Positions 23,100 to 34,577 of a stretch of DNA of 64,000 nt are shown here, one piece after another. The DNA comes from Monoplex corrugatus (lineage: Eukaryota > Mollusca > Gastropoda > Littorinimorpha > Ranellidae). The notes below the pieces were generated by a model that saw only the letters and a program-made list of their open reading frames with translations, was not told where the DNA came from and ran no database searches. Location of the stretch: positions 32,071,313-32,135,312 of the forward strand of contig CM060312.1 in the NCBI GenBank assembly GCA_030674185.1, written 5' to 3'. Position numbers and translations under genes: made by a program. How positions within the stretch are numbered: position 1 is the stretch's first letter; each line of letters starts with the position of its first letter.

Positions 23100-23107
23100 T
23101 ATATATA
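23005..23107. repeat. CA then TA compound microsatellite
   Basis: CACA/CACCACA DNA grading into about 45 bp of (TA)n at 23059-23106. Confidence 0.9.
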
Positions 23108-23249
23108 GTATCTACACTAAAACATACACACAAACTTACTTTTCTCAAATTTTAATGTCCTTTGCTCCACCTGTTGCTGCTTTAACTCTCTTATTTTCGT
23201 CTCATGTCCACCTCTTGATTGAAGTGGTGTCTGTTGTATCTTCTTTTCT

Positions 23250-23865
23250 AGAATATTCCAGACTAGCATTTATGAAAATGTTAAAAATGTAAAGGATTTC
23301 AAATATCTTGGCTCTGTAAAAACTAATGATGAAACCTGCTCCAAAGACATCAAAATAAGAATTGGAATGGCAAAGCATAAAATGTCCAACTCAACAACAT
23401 CTGGAACACCAAATGGCCTGAAAGTTAGACTTCTAAAATGTTTGATTGGGCCAGTCATGATTTATGGCTGTGAAGCCTGGACTCTGAGAAAAGCTGTTTG
23501 CAGAAGAATTGAGGCAGCAGAGATGTCAGAGACTACTATGGGTCAAATGGACAGAGACTAGAACTAATGAAAGTCTCCTGGAAAAACTTGATAGCACCAG
23601 AAAACTACTACCAAACATCAACAAAAGAAGATTAAAATACACTGGCCTTGTGTCATGCAACAAGAACTCGGTCCTCATAGCAGCCATCTTTCAAGGAAAA
23701 ACAGTGGCAAAAAGGAAGAAAGGCAAAACTCCAATCTCATACATTGAAAACATAACCAACATCACTGGCCTAAGTATTCAGAAGCTAAGACAGTGTGGCC
23801 TGGAGGAAGATGATGGTGTCCAGGTTTGCAACGGCCAACACCGAACCTGGTGATGCTGACAGGTG
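23250..23865 (+). mobile_element. RTE-like LINE fragment (RT thumb and C terminus)
   Basis: Reads KNVKDFKYLGSVKTNDETCS, KDIKIRIGMAKHKM, IGPVMIYGCEAWTLRKAV, then after a frame change RTNESLLEKLDSTRKLLPNI, NKRRLKYTGLV and GLEEDDGVQVCNGQHRTW. FKYLGS and YGCEAWTL are RT-thumb/C-terminal hallmarks of RTE-like elements. 5'-truncated and frameshifted. Confidence 0.8.
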
Positions 23866-23933
23866 AGACAGGTGAGCAGTTATGAAAAAGAATGATTTTG
23901 GTTCAATCTGTACACACGCATCCGGGGGCACAG

Positions 23934-24149
23934 AACGGATACCCATGGCACAGGGAACAATAATGGAAACGATTCCAATGACTTTACCAGTGGCACAGCC
24001 TGGAGTGGCGTCTGGGGAAAGCTTCTGTGGCAGTACGGCTTGTTTTCCTCCTCCTTTGTCCAGACCACAGCCTACCAGCGCTGGCGGAACATTGGCGGGA
24101 TGCAACAGCTCTACACTGATGAAGAAATTGCCTGTTTCCTCATGAATAG
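23934..24149 (+). CDS. candidate orphan coding exon, unrecognised
   Basis: An open frame reads ...DFTSGTAWSGVWGKLLWQYG, then FSSSFVQTTAYQRWRNIGGM and YTDEEIACFLMN, ending at a consensus donor AG|gtgagt. It is rich in W, Y and F and GC-richer than its surroundings. The putative acceptor (ggcacag) has a poor pyrimidine tract. It lies between two RTE-like LINE fragments on the same strand but does not resemble their coding sequence. I do not recognise the family. It could be an internal exon of a plus-strand gene running toward HINT. Confidence 0.4.
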
Positions 24150-24175
24150 GTGAGTCTGGAGTTTGCATTGTGTTC

Positions 24176-24345
24176 AAAAGCCGAAGGGAAAGAGAGTGCC
24201 AGGTAGACCCAGGGAGAAAATATTGGACGGACTTGCAAGGTGGCTGAGGATGGAGAGGGTGGAAGATGTGCTTGCGGCAACAAGGGATAGATACATATGG
24301 AGGGCCATGATCGCCAACGTCATGCAGCAGGGCACATGATGATGA
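24176..24345 (+). mobile_element. RTE-like LINE 3' end
   Basis: In one frame: GKRVPGRPREKILDGLARWL, RMERVEDVLAATRDRYIW and RAMIANVMQQGT, then (ATG)n. The same terminus appears reversed at 55762-56165. Confidence 0.75.
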
Positions 24346-24349
24346 TGAT

Positions 24350-24640
24350 TGTGTTCAAGAGGGATACATCGCAATTGGAAATTCCATGTGCACTCCACTC
24401 AATTTTGCCAGCAGTTATCTGACAGACTTCCGGAGCCTTAACAAAACCCTATGCGCTGACAGGGTCTTGAAATGGGAAAGGGAAGGAGAGGGATCTATGA
24501 AGCACTAGGTTAACACTTCCACAACGAAGGAAAAATAATAACATGGGCAGTAAACAGGCCACTTTTTAATGCTGCAGGCTAGGATTGAACTTGAGATATC
24601 AGATCTTGAGTCCACATTGGACGGGTGAGCTGATTGAAAC
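24350..24640 (-). mobile_element. SINE (family B)
   Basis: Plus-strand strings AACAAAACCCTATGCGCTGA, GGGTCTTGAAATGGGAAAG, CAGGCCACTTTTTAATGC and ATCAGATCTTGAGTCC mark the family. It abuts an RTE-like LINE end at 24345. Confidence 0.7.
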
Positions 24641-24917
24641 TTGAAGCTTGAAATTTGAAAACACTTTATTGCATAAGGATAGTTGAATTTGGTCCCATTG
24701 GATCTGTCATTACAGCTACTCCTTCAGTAAGACAGCGAAAAAAAATTAATGCATGCAATGTCTTGACCAACATTGTATAGATAAGCTTACTAGCCAACTA
24801 ACATACCCGTCACTGCAAATCAACACATATTAAAGACTTTGTTATTTCCACTAGAGAAGAAGGTACTGGTAAATCTGGATGAACTAGCCTCCTCCACGTC
24901 ATATTTTTATAGAGATA

Positions 24918-25102
24918 TTAAATTTTGATTCCTGCATCCTGTCCTCCAGCATCCCACATTGTCAACCATGCTATCAAAGGAAAAGTTTAACCCTTCGTCT
25001 CTCTCATCCTAGGGTGATGCAAGAAGCTGGTGGATAGGGTGAGGGAGTCAAAGGGTTAAAGCTTTGCAGTTGCTGGATAGGGTGTGGGAGTAGAAGGGTT
25101 AA
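24918..25102. mobile_element. TTAA-flanked palindromic MITE, copy 1
   Basis: Bounded by TTAA on both sides. The right arm reads GGTGGATAGGGTGAGGGAGT and GGGAGTAGAAGGGTTAA; the left arm is diverged. Internal sequence GTTTAACCCTTCGTCTC forms a second inverted arm pair. Same family as 28227, 28547, 28751 and 52913. Confidence 0.65.
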
Positions 25103-25371
25103 TACCTCACCCCACCCCCACTCTTTTTTCAAAGGAAAATTATGAAAATGATTGGTTTTACTCCACTCAAAATGATTAGTAGCACTGTGTCTGATAAGCA
25201 TGAGGCAACCAGAGCACTTTAGGTTCTTGTGTTGCTGATTAGAGTGGGCACATAAACTCCAGCTGGGTTAAGCTGATCATTTAATGTTTGATCTCTGGTT
25301 TATCTTTTCTTCCTCCTTTTTCTCTGATCAGATGAGTGGGATCAAGTAAAATGTCTGGTTTGTCCTCGTAG

Positions 25372-27012
<1,641 letters not shown>

Positions 27013-28226
27013 CTCGGACTGGCTGACATAGCAAGCAATGCTCCTGGGCTGGGGAGGAGTGACTGCTGTGGAGATAATATGTTATGTTTTTTCTTTTCGT
27101 TTGTAATAATCAGTTGTTTTTCTTTTCGTTTGTCTGTGTGTATGTTTTCTTTTTGTTTGTTGTTTTTTTCGTTATATCACCTCACCCAGACATTTTTTCT
27201 CAAAGAACAATCATGTTTTTCTGTCATGCAGATGGATTTGTGGAGAGTGCCTCTTACCGAGTTCATTCTGTATTTTGAAAAAAAAAAGTTACTTCAAGAA
27301 AACAGATTTGCCCTTTCTTTTATCCAATTTCTATACTGATTGTAATAACAGCTTATTTGTTTCATGTTGGTTGAAGTTTGTAGAAAGTATGTCCTGTTGA
27401 TTTTTATTATAAAGTTTAACCAGTTGAAGTTTGTAGAAAGAAAAAATGCCCCGTTGATTTTTGTTTTAAAGTTTTACCAGTTACTAAGGAAAGGTTAATA
27501 TGTTTAACAAAATTTAGAGGTCTTGTTCTAAAAGTACAACCAGTTTTGGTATGTGGGGAACACGTATTTTGAATTTAAGTGATTAGGTCATTAAGCAGTC
27601 CTTACATTTTCTCACAAACTTTGCTGATTTAAGCAGAATATATGGTTCATTCATGTTGAAAAAGATTTGAATCCAGTTTTGAAGAGTTCATTATTAACTG
27701 TTTCGATCATTTTGTCTTTGCACGGTCAGTTTACCTGTAAAACATTTTGAGGAAATTGGAAATAATTGTCATTTGTTTTTCTCTCTTTTTATGCTTTTTT
27801 TTAAAATTCTTTTTTACCAAATCTTTCCTGTGTGTTCTTCCACTGGTTCTCATTATAATACAAATATAATGCATATGAGGTGTTCCTTTATTGTGTTGTC
27901 CTTGTTTCCAAGGCTGGATCGGCTAGTCCTTCTGCATAATAAAGCTTTGGAAAGTGATTTTTTTGCTTTCTGTTGTTCTGTGTGCCTGCATAGACGGTGG
28001 TATTGTGAAACGTACAAAACAAAAATCATAGTATAATCCCTCATTTGCAGTTACATTAGTCCTTCCACTTCATTCCCTATAGTGGCACATTAGTGTGTTA
28101 CATCGTTTATTAAGATCAGATTGTGTATACACACACACACCACTCACAACCTTGCATTCGGCATTATCTGGCACAAGTAAACATGCATTTAATCTACTAG
28201 GAAGAAGGAATTATTAATCATCAATC
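27013..28226. other. 3' flank of HINT exon, probable 3' UTR then nothing recognised
   Basis: AT-rich DNA with an approximately 58-bp tandem duplication at 27371-27481 (GTTGAAGTTTGTAGAAAG...). An AATAAA at about 27937 could end the HINT transcript. A short CA run lies near 28130. Confidence 0.5.
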
Positions 28227-28416
28227 TTAACCCTTTGACTCCTGAACCCTATCCACCAACTGCAAAATCTTTACCCTTTGACTCCCTCGCCCTATCCACC
28301 AGCTTCCCGCAGGAAGGTGGTGGATAGGAGTGAGAGAAAGGGTTAAGTTTTTGCTTTGCTAGCATGGTTGGCAATGCAGGATGTTGGTGGACAGGGCATG
28401 GGAGTCAAAAGGTTAA
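28227..28416. mobile_element. TTAA-flanked palindromic MITE, copy 2
   Basis: Starts TTAACCCTTTGACTCCTGAA and ends inversely TTAACCTTTTGACTCCCATG, giving terminal inverted repeats of about 30 bp. A nested inverted pair, CCCTTTGACTCCCTCGCCCT / GTGAGAGAAAGGGTTAA, makes a central hairpin. The CCCTTTGAC start after TTAA is typical of piggyBac-type MITEs. Confidence 0.75.
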
Positions 28417-28546
28417 AGACACACACATACTCTGTCACACAATTTAATCTTTCTCACATGTGGAAACATTTAATTTAATCTCTGTGGACGAAGGATTATG
28501 TAACGTGAGTCTTACACGTACACACACACACACCAACACACATTTA

Positions 28547-28640
28547 ATCCATCCTGCAAGAAGCTGGTGGATAGGGTGAGGAAATCAAAGGGTTCAGTTT
28601 TTGTAATTGGTAAATAGGGTGCGGCAGTCCAAGGGTTAAG
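28547..28640. mobile_element. partial MITE of the TTAACCCTTTGAC family, copy 3
   Basis: Only the right half is present: AAGAAGCTGGTGGATAGGGT, AATCAAAGGGTTCAG and CCAAGGGTTAAG. Confidence 0.6.
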
Positions 28641-28750
28641 TCAATAAGTGTGCCACCAGTTACGATGCCGTTTGTTAAGGCTGAAGGGAGATGATGTGAT
28701 CAATGCCACTGTGCGATACTGATTGAAATTTTATGAAGTAAAGCTACTGT

Positions 28751-28943
28751 TTAAGCCCTTGGCTTCTGCACCCTATCCACCAGCTGCAAAAACTTAATCC
28801 TTTGACTCCATCACCCTGTCCACCACTTCCTGCAGGAAGCTGGTGGATAGAATGAAGGAATCAAAGGGTTAAGTTTTTGCTTTGCTGGCATGGTTGACAA
28901 TGCAGGATGCTGGAAGACAGGGTGCGGGAGTCAAAAGGGTTAA
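28751..28943. mobile_element. TTAA-flanked palindromic MITE, copy 4
   Basis: TTAAGCCCTTGGCTTCTGCA at the left and GAGTCAAAAGGGTTAA at the right, with the same internal hairpin around TTCCTGCAGGAAG. 335 bp from copy 2. Confidence 0.75.
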
Positions 28944-29104
28944 AGCAGCGACAGGTGGTCATTTTATGAAAGATGGGACACATTATAGGCTGTGACGCCT
29001 AGGTATGAAAAACCAAAACCTGCTTCTACTGCTACGACTACTTACAATATGATTTTCACTTTTATTCTAATTGGGATGGAATTGTGAACCTGAGGAGTAA
29101 TGAT

Positions 29105-29300
29105 AATAAAACAATGTCGTTTATAAGGTGCCAAATCTTGATTCAAGAATCGAATCAAGGAGCGCACTCACATCATTCACCAAAGCAATCACCTACAAAG
29201 ACAGACCTCCAGGGCACAAAGCACATGCAAACTCAGGAGGGAAAGACAGGGAGTGACCTGTGACCCAAGCCTTCATCCTCTGCCTTTCTGCCTTGTTTCT
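29105..29300 (+). repeat. dispersed repeat (GCCAAATCTTGATTCAAG family)
   Basis: Contains GCCAAATCTTGATTCAAGAA, CATTCACCAAAGCAATCACC, CCAGGGCACAAAGCACATGC and GTGACCCAAGCC. Copies at 43018-43330 and, more diverged, 58205-58345. No coding capacity. Confidence 0.65.
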
Positions 29301-29419
29301 TTGCTTTCTTTCATTTCTTCCTATCATTTCCTGCCTTGCTTGTCCATTCACCGGTATGTGTTCATTAAAGCCTTACGTACTTTTTCTTAGGACTGATAAT
29401 TGGGTATATGTATTAAACG

Positions 29420-29565
29420 TATTTTTGCTCTAGAGGGATGAGATATGCGGAAGCTATTTTGAGTAATTTAAGCCCGTGTTTATGTACGTTTTGGTGTCCT
29501 TGGATATGCTTAAATTTGTATTCAGGTGTATTTTTGTTTTAATCCCTGTGCGATAAATTGAACAG
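29420..29565 (-). repeat. dispersed repeat (ATCGCACAGGGGATTTAAA family), inverted copy
   Basis: Its reverse complement shows TTTATCGCACAGGGATTAAA, ACCTGAATACAAATTTAAGC and GGGCTTAAATTAC, as in 47209-47530, 48327-48660 and 57478-57620. Confidence 0.65.
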
Positions 29566-29689
29566 AGTGATCAACGCCAGGGGAATGTCCTTAGAGTATG
29601 TGCGCGAATGCATTGACATGTACTTAATTTTTTTTTTTTTTTTTCCTGTTGAAGTTTTGTGTTTTAACCTTTACCGTACGTCGCCTAAA

Positions 29690-29965
29690 ATTTTGCGTCC
29701 CGTACGTCGTGGGTATTTAGCGACCCATGCTTTTTAATGAAGGAACGATCCGTTCCCGTACGCCGTGGGTCTGCAGCGACCCATACTATAATATGAAGGA
29801 ACGATCCGTTCCCGTACGCCGTGGGTCTGCAGCGACCCATACTATAATATGAAGGAACGATCCGTTCCCGTACGCCGTGGGTCTGCAGCGACCCATACTG
29901 TAATATGAAGGAACGATCCGTTCCCGTACGCCGTGGGTCTGCAGCGACCCATACTATTATTATAT
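29690..29965 (+). repeat. left subterminal 56-bp repeat array of the TTAA element
   Basis: About five good copies and one or two degenerate ones (to 30060) of GTACGCCGTGGGTCTGCAGC then GACCCATACTATAATATGAA and GGAACGATCCGTTCCC. Each unit contains two palindromes (GTGGGTC...GACCCAT and GGAACGATCCGTTCC). Confidence 0.93.
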
Positions 29966-30121
29966 GAAGGAACGATCCGAGGCTGTGTGTAGTTGAATCT
30001 GCAGCGACTCTTACTATTATATGAAGGAATAAAGTGTCACTGTACGCTGTTGGTCTCCATCTATCCGCATTCTGTCTCTCTCCCTCTCCCTCCTTCTCCT
30101 GTTTCTCTCTCTCTCTCTCTC

Positions 30122-30152
<31 letters not shown>

Positions 30153-30554
30153 TGTGGCTGTATAAGCACCACCCATTTTCTTCAGAAATGCTAAAATATG
30201 TGATAAATTTTGAAAGCAGCCTGGATTTTTTTCCCCTCCTTGTTGTAGGCTAATTGGTGTAGGCTTAGATCTAGATGATATCTGGGGGAGGGGGGAATGA
30301 TTTTTTAGCTTACAGTGTGTGTGCGCGAAATCTGACGTATAAACGATATTTAAAAAAGAAAAAAAAGTTGCACTCCTCGTAATGTCGTCATTAAATGACG
30401 TATGTGTGTCTACAATCTGACCCAACAAATTTTCGGAAGCTGAAATCGCTCATTCACTTGGAGCGTCGTGTGTACTCTCATCAGTTTTCATGAGTGAAGC
30501 ATATGATATAGTCTAAATGTACACTTATTGTTTTGTTGAGTGAGTGGAATGTGT

Positions 30555-30559
30555 GCGTG

Positions 30560-30592
<33 letters not shown>

Positions 30593-30641
30593 CGTTCGTT
30601 CCTTGATTTAACGTCTTTTCACTATAAGTGATATTAGACGG

Positions 30642-30716
<75 letters not shown>
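30555..30716. repeat. (TG)n tracts interleaved with dispersed motif
   Basis: TG at 30560-30590 and 30643-30714, separated by TTCGTTCGTTCCTTGATTTAAC...; a second diverged motif follows at 30714-30785. Located inside the TTAA element. Confidence 0.85.
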
Positions 30717-32349
30717 GGTTGTTCTTCCTTTGAATTTAACGTCTTATCTACCACTCAGTGATACTAGGTGGATCTGAGAATTATTGAAACTGGATTTCTT
30801 GTGATACAAGAAGATTTCATAACTGTATTATCTATAACAATTGGTAAATTAGACCATTGCAATATGTGCGGATCAATCCTTTAAAAAAATCAAAGGACTA
30901 TTCCGAAGGGGATTTGCCGCTGATAATACTGTGCATCATTGTGTGGGTATTATAAAAGAGTAAGAGAGAGAGAGAGAGTTATGAATGCATGTTGGCATAA
31001 AACTCGTAAGTGCATGAACATTTCAATGTAATGCAGTGCAGAAAAAAAAAGTACGAACGTTTGAGTGCGTGAATATGGGAGTACAAACAGCCTTCAAAAA
31101 AGCGTTCACACAAAGCAAGCTGATCTAACTACTAAGCAACTAAGACATCTTTCATTCAGCAATTCAACAGTGACAAGAGACAGCGAATGCGATTTCACAC
31201 CAATTTTATCTACATATTTGCATTCACTTGAGATCACTGAGTAGAAGTAGATAAAAATTATTACGTTCAGCTGATACTGGAAACACATGAGCATGCGTGT
31301 CGTGACACATTGTCAAATATATGCGGAGACAGGTAGACAAACAGACTTTTCAATATATACAGAGACAGGAAGACAGATTCCACAGCCTATAATCAGAACA
31401 ATAAAGAATACGGGCTAACTTGAAGATATACTATGTTTGTGAACAATAAGCATCTATACAAGTTTGTGAAACAGCAATGTAAAACTTTGCACATTTTCAT
31501 ATATATCTGACAAAGACGAACTGCAGTCCTTCAAGAAATAATGACAAAAATACCTTGGAAATGTGTATAAACCAAATGTACATCAAAACTATAATAGTCC
31601 ATACGCACACTCACACACACACACACACATCACACATACATACGACGCGTGCATACACACACTGTACGTTAAGATATCACCCACTATTCTTCAAACTAAA
31701 CGATTGAAACTGTTCAAATCTGTTGTTACACTGTAAGAATAAACAACAGTGACCACCACTAACCAAACCAGCCTCTTTTAGGAATTCAGTCTATGAAGAC
31801 AAAGAATACAAACAATAGATCCTACCACTGATCCACCAACAGCGTGGATGGGGAAGCTCAGAAGGACAGAGGAGTCCAGATCTGTTTTTATGCTCTCCTT
31901 TGATTTGATTCTTTTTTCAAACTCTGTCAGTAATGTTTTAGAGGAGACTCGCTTGCTTTTGTTTTCCTTAGCTATCCAGTCACCGTACCCCTGGGGAGAG
32001 CAAGAGAATATATCTATATATCTCTATATTATCGAACAAAGAGAGAGAGAGAGATAAAAGATATTCTCCCTCTCTCTCTCTCCTCTGTATAAATGCTAGA
32101 GAAGATGGAGAGAGAGAGAGCAACTGTCCCTGATTATATGGCTCTTCTGAAAAGCCGGCAAGACTCGTAACAAAAGAAATGCAAGAGACTACCAGAGACT
32201 GGTCAGTACACTCCCAGGATGACTGGAATGCTTGGCGCCAAAGAGGAGATAGTTTGCTGGTAACACTTGGGGTGGTGCTCTGCAGACCGCGGACGGACAG
32301 ATCTATTTTTAGATCTGTGATACCAGACACTCGCAGCGTCCCGTCTTTG

Positions 32350-32618
32350 AAATGTATGGGTCGCTACAGACCCACGAAGTACAACACGGAAGTTTGTTCT
32401 TTGCGAGCATGGGTCTTTTCTGACCCACGACGTACTGGGACATTTGTTGTTTATTTACTCCTTTATTTTTCAACACACACAAATAATTTTTGGTACAGAT
32501 GTGGGGCAATATTTTATTGACAAAGTCATGAAATTTTGTGAAGGTAGCTTTAAAACTGACTCAGTTATCAAGCGAAAATCACGACTGTGGGTCATTTTAT
32601 ACCCACGGCGTACGGTAA
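32350..32618 (-). repeat. right subterminal palindromes of the TTAA element
   Basis: Three units: ATGGGTCGCTACAGACCCAC, ATGGGTCTTTTCTGACCCAC and GTGGGTCATTTTATACCCAC, each followed by CGNNGTAC. They are the reverse complement of the left-array motif. Confidence 0.85.
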
Positions 32619-32624
32619 TTAAAG

Positions 32625-32695
32625 CGGTTATAGCCCTGATATAGCTCTACACAGTCGGCTGGACTTTAAACAACAATAACAATGATAGCACAATT
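32625..32695 (+). mobile_element. I-like LINE 3' terminus, short fragment
   Basis: GTTATAGCCCTGATATAGCT then CTACACAGTCGGCTGGACTT and an (AACAAT)n tail. The same terminus closes 33625-33665 (+) and lies near 58570-58640 (-). It directly abuts the right TTAA of the piggyBac-like element. Confidence 0.5.
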
Positions 32696-32854
32696 CATAA
32701 TGATTGTGGTCTTGTGGGTTGCTATATAGAATGGAACTAAGCAGCAATATGATAAGTGCATATTTACTTTTCTGTTCACTAATACCATTATATAATTGAT
32801 TGTGATCTTGTTGATTGCGAAGTGAAAAGGAACCAAGCTACCTCTATGTCAAAT

Positions 32855-33010
32855 TGCAAGATCCCTTCAGATTTAGGGGGCTTTGCCCCCTGACCCCTGA
32901 TAAGGGGTTCCACCCCTTGACTGTGCCAGAGGGCATAAGGCGGTCCCCTGGAACCCCCAGCTTTCCTGCTTTTCTTTTTTTTAATCTGGTTTCACCTATA
33001 AGTATAACAG
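32855..33010. other. GC-rich short-palindrome segment
   Basis: GGGGGCTTTGCCCCCTGACC, CCCTGATAAGGGGTTCCACC and GGTCCCCTGGAACCCCC form several small hairpins. The style recalls transposon subterminal DNA but no ends were identified. Confidence 0.4.
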
Positions 33011-33269
33011 ACTGTTAGAATGCCTTGATCATATTGTTTCTTTTTCTGAGAGAGTCTTTCTGTTTATCTGTTTCACTAATTCAAGTGGCCTTTAGCGTGT
33101 GCTTTTGACAGGGACAACTTCTCGAAACCGCCATGGGTTCTTTTAAAAGTGTGCTGAGCGCTTGGGACCTCGGATTTGTCATCTCGCCTGAAAAACTAGC
33201 ACGTAGGTTATGGTTCAAGATCTTTATCTAACAATGGGAGGACAATTCAGAAAAAAATCTCTCCAGCTG

Positions 33270-33345
33270 AGAGTTAAACCAGGCAGGTTCCCAACCAAGC
33301 GCTGTAATCACTGGGCCACTATATTTCCTCTGATTTTAATTTACA
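33270..33345 (-). mobile_element. degenerate tRNA-like SINE head
   Basis: The minus strand reads TAGTGGCCCAGTGATTACAG followed by GGTTTAACTC, an A/B-box-like pair at tRNA spacing, next to a T-rich body. Weak. Confidence 0.3.
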
Positions 33346-33404
33346 GAGGTGTTGTCACACACACCTGCTGGGTATTTTTTTGCACTGGCAGAGGTTTTCC
33401 ATAG

Positions 33405-33665
33405 TCCTCAGGAACTGAAGGAGGACAATCAAAGATCCTCTTCCGAGACGTCCCTCCTGATGCAATTTTTCAGTTTTTACAAGAGATCAATCGATTTCAC
33501 CTGATATGATTTTACGTCTGAATGTTTTTCTTTCATTGCATTTTAAACTTGTGAAGTTAACAGTGAGCATGGTTTTTTAACTCTTGTCTTTTATTTTAAC
33601 CTGGTTGTCGTTTTTGACGTGGTGTTAGCCCTGGTGTGGCTGTAGTAGTTGGCTGGGCTCCCTGC
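33405..33665 (+). mobile_element. I-like LINE 3' end
   Basis: Frame fragments read LFRDVPPDAIFQFLQEINRF, then a 3' UTR with GACGTGGTGTTAGCCCTGGT and GGCTGGGCTCC. This is the same C terminus and 3' UTR as the minus-strand LINE at 58560-61770. Confidence 0.65.
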
Positions 33666-33669
33666 CCAA

Positions 33670-34060
33670 GAAAAACCTATCTACTGGAAAATAGGTCCAT
33701 TGGCCCCAGAAATGACGGAGAAGGCTAAATGACGATGAAGGTAGATGATGCTGCGACCATCATGGAAGTGAACCACGCACTGTTTGCTTCCACTATATAT
33801 GAAAGGCAAGAGAGCAAGAGCAGCAGAGAGAAGATGTACAGCAGAGCCTCGAAGAAAATGAGAAGTGCGCAAGGCACGAGAGACGTCCAATCCTACAGTT
33901 GCCCACCAACCCACGTTTGCCTTACGTGTGGGCGAGCCTTCCTGGTCCGGATTGGCCTCGCCAGCCACCTCCGGACCCACAATCGCCAACCCCCCAGTCA
34001 AAATTGAAGTGGTCTTCTTCAACAATGAAGGACGAACAACAACAACAACATATGAAAAGC
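33670..34060 (+). mobile_element. LINE 3' end with C2H2-type C terminus and (ACA)n tail
   Basis: In frame: SYSCPPTHVCLTCGRAFLVR then IGLASHLRTHNRQPPSQN. A single C..C...H...H finger of this type closes many LINE polyproteins. It is followed by AACAATGAAGGACGAACAAC and an ACA-repeat tail. 5'-truncated. Confidence 0.65.
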
Positions 34061-34577
34061 AGGTGGAGATATCCATTAAAATCATCGCTAAATCTTGCAT
34101 CCCACAGCATATGTCTTTGTCCAAAAACAAAACAAAACAAAACAAAAAACGAATAAAAAAAGCACCGTATTATCTTAGTGATGCCATAGATGATGGTATG
34201 TATTTTAGATAAATAAATAGCAAGACCAGCATGAACTACAATGTTCGTTTTTCTCCTTTCAGCTTTATCAGAACATAAAAGTTGAAGTGAATGCAGGACC
34301 GAACCATGCAATAGTAGGTGGAATAAAAAACTTTTTTTTAAAATCCCTTTCCGACACTGTAGGCTTACATATAAACATGCCAATGTTCCCTGCTTTAAGA
34401 AACACAACCACCAGCATGCATTCCCACCACCACCTTCCTGAAAATGGCGTTCGACTTGCCTTCACAGCAGAGTGAAAAACAAATAAACAACAAAAAGGCC
34501 ATACATGTGTAAACACACTCGTATGCATATTCACGATGGGGTGGTACAATCTATGACCTGCTGTCTGTAACCACATG

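Larger units (their letters stand above)
29664..32622. mobile_element. piggyBac-like non-autonomous element with inverted palindrome arrays
   Basis: TTAA at 29664 and at 32619 flank the unit (2.96 kb). The ends read CCTTTACCGTACGTCG (left) and, inverted, TTACCGTACGCCGTGGGT (right). Inside the left end is an approximately 56-bp repeat holding the palindrome GTGGGTCTGCAGCGACCCAT preceded by CGTACGCC. Inside the right end are three copies of the same motif in reverse orientation (near 32356, 32409 and 32586). No transposase frame was found; the interior holds CT and TG microsatellites. A TTAA target is characteristic of piggyBac superfamily transposition; the assignment rests on target and ends only. 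Confidence 0.72.

Noticed and set aside
23785..24177. 130-codon minus-strand ORF
   Set aside because: Spans the end of a LINE fragment and the antisense of the plus-strand exon candidate, which has better splice signals.
29685..30428. 247-codon minus-strand ORF
   Set aside because: Runs through the palindromic 56-bp array and a CT microsatellite of the TTAA element.
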